NCBI GenBank assembly: GCA_035541895.1
Contig: DATKMK010000114.1
Span: forward strand, 62,001-126,000
Origin: DATKMK01 sp035541895
Lineage (GTDB): Bacteria > Desulfobacterota > Binatia > HRBIN30 > JACQVA1
Direction: 5' to 3'
Length of the DNA: 64,000 nucleotides
In this document: piece after piece, positions 59,132 through 64,000 of the stretch
Numbering within the stretch: the stretch's first letter is position 1
How the letters are laid out: each line of letters begins with the position of its first letter
Notes under the pieces: model-generated
Told to the model about the DNA's origin: nothing
Databases searched by the model: none
The model's input: the letters and a program-made list of their open reading frames with translations, nothing else
Program-made: the position numbers and the translations under genes

Positions 59132-60982
59132 ATGTCGCGGGCGCGGGGGAGCGAGACGTGGCGGTGGGTGTGGCCGATGGTGGTCGGGGTGCTCGCGATC
59201 GTTGCGTGCGGGCGCATCGGCGAGCGTTTCTTCGACGGCTATCTGTTGGATCTCGGCTCCATCGGGCCGCCGGCGCCGGGGTATATTCGGTTCGTCACGA
59301 TGTGGGGGCTCTTCGGCGCGGTTGCGTCCATCGCCCTCGGCGTCGGGTTCGCGCGATTCGCGGCTGCAAGTGACCGGCACGGCGCCGGAGCCGTTTGGTC
59401 CTCCGATACGGCGTGGCTGCTGCTCGGGTCGGCGGCCGGGTTGCTGATTCCGCTGGCATTGCGCCGCTACCTCTTGGCCGGCGCACCACTCGCCGACGAT
59501 GAGAGTGCGTACCAGTTCATGGCGGAGCTGCTGGCGAGTGGCCGCGTGCAGGTAGCGTCACCACCGCTCAAGTTGTTCTTCGACCGCGTGTTCATGATCA
59601 ACGACGGCGCGCTGTACGCGAGCTACTTCCTCGGTTGGCCGGCACTGTTGGTGCCCGGCGTGTGGTTGGGAATCCCCGGGGCGATGAACGCCGTGTATGC
59701 GTCGGCGACCGTACCGGCGGTATTTCTGGTCGCGCGGCGATTGGTCGGACGAACGTGGGCGAAGGCGGCCGTGGCGATCTATCTGACTTCGCCGATGCTG
59801 ATGGTCGGCGCCGCAACGGAACTCACTCACACGAGTTGTCTGATGTCGCTGGCGTGGATGACCTGGTTCGTCCTGCGCAGTCGTGACGACGTGGCCCCGG
59901 CGTGGGTACACGCTGGCGTTGCATCGTGGTTCAGCGTCGCGTTCCTCGTCCGCCCCAGCGTGGCGGTCGGAATCGGCGCGCCGCTGCTGCTGTGGTGGCT
60001 GCTCGGCGTACTGAAACAGCGCACTCGGCGCGCGGCCGCGCTGGCAGCGTGTGCGCTTCCCGCGGTGATGATGGCGGCGCTGTTCCTGGCCGCGAACAAG
60101 GCGCAAACCGGGAACCCGCTGCTCACCCCGTATCAGGCGATGCGGACGTATCTCGAAGAGAACGGTTATCGCTTCGCCGGCCACACGCGCGAGGAGGTGA
60201 CGCGGTTCCTCGATTTTTCGTGGCGGCGAATCGCGGCCACCGCGCCGTTGACGTTTGCGCACGCGGTGTTCCGTCTCAACTTCGATCTCTTCGGCTGGCC
60301 CAGCTCGCTGCTGCTCTGTGCCTTCGCACTTCGCCGCCGCGGCGTCGCGTGGTTATGGTGGTCGGTCGTCGCGTACGTCGTGTTACACGCGCTCATCGTG
60401 CCTCTCGACGTCGGGATCGATTCCTTTGGGCCGACGCACTACTTCGAATTGGCGTGGCCGATCCTGCTGCTCAATGTGATCGGACTGCAATCGCTGAGCG
60501 AGCGGGCGGGGTTTCGACGATGGGTGGCGGCGGGTGACTCCGACGGCGGACGAGTCGGCGTCGCGTTGCTCACCGGGATGATCGTGGCGACCCTTGTCGG
60601 CTACCTGCCGGTACGATTCGGCGCGTTGGCCCGCATCGCCGACAACATCAACCTGCCGCGCGACGCCGTCGCCGCCGCCGGTATCCACCACGCGATCGTG
60701 TTTGCGCCGCGCCCATATGCGCCCAACTGCCGAAGCGAGCCGACTCGTTACTTCGTGTTCTTCCGTCCCAACAACGATCCGGATCTCCGCAACGACATCC
60801 TCTGGGTCAATCATCTCAGCGTCGATCAGGACCGCCGGCTGCTTGACCATTTCCCCGATCGCCGCGGGTACGTGATGGCGTGGATGATTCCGTGCTACGT
60901 CCGGCTGTTCCCGCTCGACGAACTTCAGACCGGTTCCTTGCCCGACGGGTTCATCGGCGGTACCGGCCAGGGGTTGGATTGA
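59132..60982 (+). CDS. Multi-spanning glycosyltransferase-like membrane protein (GT39/GT83 fold)
   Basis: 616 aa with about 12 TM helices. The first periplasmic loop holds GAPLADDESAYQFMAELLASGRV (acidic DD/E motif), and KLFFDRVFMINDGALYASYFLGW follows, like PMT_2 family transferases that use polyprenyl-phosphate sugars. The C-terminal soluble part ends GFIGGTGQGLD. The start has AAAGGA 5 nt upstream. Acceptor and donor unknown; probable envelope glycan role. Confidence 0.75.
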   Translation: MSRARGSETWRWVWPMVVGVLAIVACGRIGERFFDGYLLDLGSIGPPAPGYIRFVTMWGLFGAVASIALGVGFARFAAASDRHGAGAVWSSDTAWLLLGSAAGLLIPLALRRYLLAGAPLADDESAYQFMAELLASGRVQVASPPLKLFFDRVFMINDGALYASYFLGWPALLVPGVWLGIPGAMNAVYASATVPAVFLVARRLVGRTWAKAAVAIYLTSPMLMVGAATELTHTSCLMSLAWMTWFVLRSRDDVAPAWVHAGVASWFSVAFLVRPSVAVGIGAPLLLWWLLGVLKQRTRRAAALAACALPAVMMAALFLAANKAQTGNPLLTPYQAMRTYLEENGYRFAGHTREEVTRFLDFSWRRIAATAPLTFAHAVFRLNFDLFGWPSSLLLCAFALRRRGVAWLWWSVVAYVVLHALIVPLDVGIDSFGPTHYFELAWPILLLNVIGLQSLSERAGFRRWVAAGDSDGGRVGVALLTGMIVATLVGYLPVRFGALARIADNINLPRDAVAAAGIHHAIVFAPRPYAPNCRSEPTRYFVFFRPNNDPDLRNDILWVNHLSVDQDRRLLDHFPDRRGYVMAWMIPCYVRLFPLDELQTGSLPDGFIGGTGQGLD

Positions 60983-61040
60983 CCGTCGAGCACGCATCGC
61001 GAACGCGAGTGGGCCTCGGTCGCTCGAAACAGCCCGTCGA

Positions 61041-62729
61041 CTAGGGTGCAGCTGGCGCGGTCGGAGACGAGGCGCGAATTTCCGCAAGGGCGTGCACGGC
61101 GGGCTGAAAGTCTGGCTGTAGACCTAAGGTGATTTCCAGTTCGGTGACGGCAGCGGACGCGTTGCCCTGACGGCGCAGTGCGCGCGCCAACAGATAGTGG
61201 GACACGACGTTGTCGGGTTGGATGGCGAGCGCGGCCCGCAGCTCCGCTTCTGCGTCCGCCGGCTGTCCATTCGCGAGCAACGCGGCCGCGAGATTTTTGC
61301 GCCGCTCCGCCGACAACGCATCGACGGCCACTGCGCGCCGCAAGTACACCACGGCCTCGGTCGCCTGGTCTGAGCGCAGCAGTGCCAAGCCCATGTTGTT
61401 GAGCGCGACCGGATCGTCGGGTCGCAGTGCGAGCGCGCGCGTGGTGGCGGCCATCGCGTCGGCGAAGCGCTCGCGCTGGATCAACGCCTGACCGAGGTTG
61501 ACCTGCGTGACCCACGCCGTCGGATTGCCATCGGCCGCATGCGTCCAAAACGTCAACGCATCGCTCCAGATGAGCGTCTGCCGCCACGTCAGCACACCGA
61601 GGGCGGCAACGACGATCACGCTCGCCGTCGTGATGAGGCGGGCGGCATGCGCACGCCAGCGATCGACGATCAGCGCGATCGGCAAGAACAGCCCGATGCA
61701 GGCGAGATAGACGTAGTGATCGGCAACGAACGTGAACGTGTGGTAGCCGAACGGCAGCAACCCGAGAACCGGTGCCAGCGTGCACACGAAGTGTCCGGCG
61801 CCCCACCGGATCAGCCACTCGCGCGAACGCGCGATTACCATCGCGGCCCCCACCACGCCGATCAGCGGCAACCACCACCGGATCTGCGCCGGCTCAATGT
61901 CCCAACTCCGATAAATCGGCAGCAACCCGATCGGCGCCACGAGCTTCACGACGTAGAAAACGAGGCACTGCGCGGCGAGCAACGCCCGCAAAGCCCACGG
62001 TATCGCCACGTGGCTGGGCTCGACCGCGATGGTGGTGATGATGCCGAACGATCCGACGAGGATGAGCGGAACGGCGCGCAGGAGAGCGGCGCGACGCCAC
62101 GCGCCGGCGCGCAGTCGTTCCCACAACAACAGTGATGCCGGCAGCGTGAGACTGGCGGTCTTACTCAGCATCGCCGCGGCGAAGGTGACGAGCGACAGGC
62201 CGTACCAGTCCCACCGATCCGTTTCGCGATGCTGTAGATAAGCGAGGAATGCCGCGAGATAAAACGTCGCGGACAGCACGTTCTTGCGTTCCACGACCCA
62301 CGCGACCGATTCGACCTGCATGGGATGCAGCCCGAACAGCGCGGCGACCACGCCCGCCGCCCACTCGGACGCACCCAGGCGACGCGCGAGCCGCCACACC
62401 AAGAAGGTATTGAGCATGTGGAGGAGGAGATTGGTGAAGTGGTAGCCGCGCGGATCGCTGCCCCAGAGCCGATACTCGATCCAGTACGATGTGAACAGCA
62501 GGGGATAGTTCGGGAAACTCGCCGGCAGTTCGAGGGTCGACCAGATGTGACGCAAGCCTTGCGCTGACGTGACGGCTGGGTTGTGCGTGAGCAGCGTATC
62601 GTCGTCCCAGTCGACGAAGTCGCTCGACAGCACGGGTAGGTAGGCGAGAAAGACGAGTGCAACGAGCACGACCCGCGCGATTCGTGTCGCACTCGGTTGC
62701 GCGATCCAGTCGCTGCGGGCGTCCGTCAT
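61041..62729 (-). CDS. TMTC-like membrane glycosyltransferase with C-terminal TPRs
   Basis: 562 aa. The N-terminal ~400 residues have about 10 TM helices with the DDD motif (SSDFVDWDDDTLLTHNPAV) and GLHPMQVESVAWVVERKNVL, characteristic of the DUF1736/TMTC-type. The C-terminal ~150 residues are four or so TPRs (TRALALRPDDPVALNNMGLA; AALAIQPDNVVSHYLLARAL). Eukaryotic TMTCs O-mannosylate; bacterial homologues are mostly uncharacterised. The start at 62729 was chosen over 62768, which adds 13 basic residues. Confidence 0.85.
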   Translation of the reverse strand: MTDARSDWIAQPSATRIARVVLVALVFLAYLPVLSSDFVDWDDDTLLTHNPAVTSAQGLRHIWSTLELPASFPNYPLLFTSYWIEYRLWGSDPRGYHFTNLLLHMLNTFLVWRLARRLGASEWAAGVVAALFGLHPMQVESVAWVVERKNVLSATFYLAAFLAYLQHRETDRWDWYGLSLVTFAAAMLSKTASLTLPASLLLWERLRAGAWRRAALLRAVPLILVGSFGIITTIAVEPSHVAIPWALRALLAAQCLVFYVVKLVAPIGLLPIYRSWDIEPAQIRWWLPLIGVVGAAMVIARSREWLIRWGAGHFVCTLAPVLGLLPFGYHTFTFVADHYVYLACIGLFLPIALIVDRWRAHAARLITTASVIVVAALGVLTWRQTLIWSDALTFWTHAADGNPTAWVTQVNLGQALIQRERFADAMAATTRALALRPDDPVALNNMGLALLRSDQATEAVVYLRRAVAVDALSAERRKNLAAALLANGQPADAEAELRAALAIQPDNVVSHYLLARALRRQGNASAAVTELEITLGLQPDFQPAVHALAEIRASSPTAPAAP

Positions 62730-62852
62730 GACCGTGGCTCGCTTAGCCAGTCGAAGACCGCGCTGCAACTGCGATGCGTGTTCGAGGGCGAGCGCAAAAT
62801 GCAGCCGTTCCTAGACGCTACCGGCTGGTTCCCCCGAATCGGCTTGACGACC

Positions 62853-63836
62853 TTACGCGTCGAACGCGTCGCGGAAGGCGTCATCCAGCTTGATGTCGGG
62901 TCGCCGCGCAGCGACCTGCGCGACGCGCTCGCGCAGCGCCGCATCGTGGCGGTAGAGCGCGAGGGCGGTGATGGCGTGGCGGGCGGTCGGGCCATCGCCG
63001 GCTTCGATCAGCGACAGCAGAAACTCGATCGCGTCGTCGTGTTTCAGCATCGCGATCGCCAGCAGCGCGGTGCGGCGCAGGTCGGTCTCGACGCTGCGCT
63101 CCCACCATGCGCGCAAGATCGCCAGCGCGTCGCGGCGGCGGGAACCGCCGAGTGCGAGGGCCGCCGCTTCCCGCGTCGCCGGTTGCGCGGCGTCGAGCTG
63201 TCGCGCGACGAACTCGAGCGCCGCCGCCGGCGCAATCTTGAGCAAACCGGCGAGACATTCCGAGATCACCTCCGGCTCGTCGTCGCCGACGAGCACCTTC
63301 AATCGCAAGAGCGGCGCCCCGTGGTCGTTCTCGCTGTACGCAATCGCGCGCGCGGCCGCGACCCGCGCCGGCGCTTCGGGATCGGCGAGCAAATCCGCCA
63401 ACTCGCTGAGCGCGTCGGGATAATGCATGCGCACCAACCCGAGCGCGCAGGCGCCGCGCAGCGCGGTGGCGGTGTCCGTTCGCCCGCCCCACACCGGCTC
63501 CATTTGGACGTGGCGAATACCTTGCAGAAACAGGGCGAACTCGTCCGCGCCGATGTGGTAGAGCGCATCGGCGATCTCGGCTTTCGCTCGACAGCCGGGA
63601 TCGCTCTTCGCCGGATTGGTCATCAAGCGATCGAACGCCGCGACCAGGTCGGGAATCAATACGGCGATCTCAAACTCACCAGCAATCTTCGCCGTCGCGG
63701 CGATCGCGTGCGACTGCTTGCCGGCGAGCACCTGGCGCAGCGTCGCGACCGAGGCGTGAGCGAGCGGATCAGCGCGGAGTTGATGCAGCTCCGCCAGGGT
63801 GTCTTCGAGCGAGCGCGACTTCGCGGTCTTCGCCAT
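62853..63836 (-). CDS. HEAT-repeat protein
   Basis: 327 aa, nearly all helical, with repeats of about 35 residues (LSELADLLADPEAPARVAAARAI; DEPEVISECLAGLLKIAP; AQPATREAAALALGGSRRRD; DGPTARHAITALALYRHD). No catalytic motif and no signal peptide; it probably works as a scaffold. It follows the NTF2-like gene after 6 nt on the same strand, so the two are likely linked. Confidence 0.88.
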   Translation of the reverse strand: MAKTAKSRSLEDTLAELHQLRADPLAHASVATLRQVLAGKQSHAIAATAKIAGEFEIAVLIPDLVAAFDRLMTNPAKSDPGCRAKAEIADALYHIGADEFALFLQGIRHVQMEPVWGGRTDTATALRGACALGLVRMHYPDALSELADLLADPEAPARVAAARAIAYSENDHGAPLLRLKVLVGDDEPEVISECLAGLLKIAPAAALEFVARQLDAAQPATREAAALALGGSRRRDALAILRAWWERSVETDLRRTALLAIAMLKHDDAIEFLLSLIEAGDGPTARHAITALALYRHDAALRERVAQVAARRPDIKLDDAFRDAFDA

Positions 63837-63842
63837 GCGCGC

Positions 63843-64000
63843 TTACTTCGAGTGCGCCGCGCTCCACTCGGCGAGCACCGTGTCGGTCTCGTGGCGGTTG
63901 TACATGTCCTCTTGGAACGAAAACGTGCCGTTGCCGGCGTACTCCATCACGGTGATCCCGGCGAACTCGTAGTACGATCCATCCGGCCGCGTGCCGGGCA
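63843..64000 (-). CDS. NTF2/SnoaL-like protein (3' part only)
   Basis: Only the last 51 residues are in the window; the gene continues past the right edge. The reading frame gives GTRPDGSYYEFAGITVMEYA, then NGTFSFQEDMYNRHETDTVL and AEWSAAHSK before TAA. The 'G.YYEF.GITVMEYAGNG.' pattern fits the last beta strands of nuclear-transport-factor-2-like domains, which act as small-molecule isomerases, cyclases or binding proteins. Confidence 0.7.
   Translation of the reverse strand, partial: PGTRPDGSYYEFAGITVMEYAGNGTFSFQEDMYNRHETDTVLAEWSAAHSK

Noticed and set aside
1..64000. tRNA or rRNA genes and insertion sequences
   Set aside because: No cloverleaf, rRNA-like stretch or transposase was recognised in the intergenic regions; this was by eye only, so a tRNA could have been missed.

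Overview
The window comes from a GC-rich Gram-negative bacterium. It carries lipid A 4-amino-4-deoxy-arabinose (Ara4N) genes, an Omp85-type barrel, lipoproteins, an RND pump and a hopanoid-type radical SAM enzyme. No rRNA or tRNA was recognised, so taxonomy rests on gene content and coding style. An uncultivated soil or sediment lineage such as Binatota, or another 'deltaproteobacterial-like' group, would fit, but this is inference. Gene density is high and many start/stop codons overlap (ATGA, TGATG or GTGA).

Layout. 1-4.8 kb: the C-terminal part of a giant RHS/YD-repeat protein with a variable tip. 4.9-7.7 kb: an HpnJ-like radical SAM enzyme divergent from an Omp85-like barrel. 7.8-18.3 kb: a nine-gene minus-strand operon. 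Its first five genes are Ara4N genes (arnC, the two halves of arnA as separate genes, arnD, arnT). The last four are a second ArnT-like transferase, a DegT aminotransferase, a polyprenyl-phosphate sugar transferase and a Gfo/Idh/MocA dehydrogenase, which look like a parallel amino-sugar module. 18.4-28.8 kb: a YetA-like polysaccharide lyase, an Smr protein, cmoA, a membrane methyltransferase, acyl-CoA enzymes, a beta-propeller glycosidase-like protein, purB and a small-protein/nucleotidyltransferase pair. 28.9-36.7 kb (minus strand): an RND pump, glyoxalase I, a TPR-metallopeptidase, a DUF3467 protein, a hydrolase and a DUF72 protein. 37-40.7 kb (plus strand): gshA, SAM hydrolase, an M50 protease and dCMP deaminase.

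40.7-48.0 kb (minus strand): a small conserved protein, then what looks like one transcription unit: MFS transporter, histidine phosphatase, an aminotransferase fused to a MurF-like central domain, a membrane histidine kinase and two NarL-type regulators. 48.1-53.3 kb: an HD phosphohydrolase; a FadR-type regulator with a visible promoter and operator, followed by a diiron protein and a solute-binding lipoprotein; and another lipoprotein. 53.4-58.4 kb: miaA, mutL, pgi and an enoyl-CoA hydratase. 58.6-64 kb: an FMN-binding protein, two membrane glycosyltransferase-like proteins, a HEAT-repeat protein and a truncated NTF2-like gene.

Most unusual are: (1) the split-arnA Ara4N operon with its second amino-sugar module; (2) the aminotransferase-Mur fusion linked to an exporter and a two-component system; and (3) intergenic 7-bp-period repeats, mostly of GTGANNN type in inverted arms, which supply the stop codons of three genes and part of the coding sequence of a fourth.
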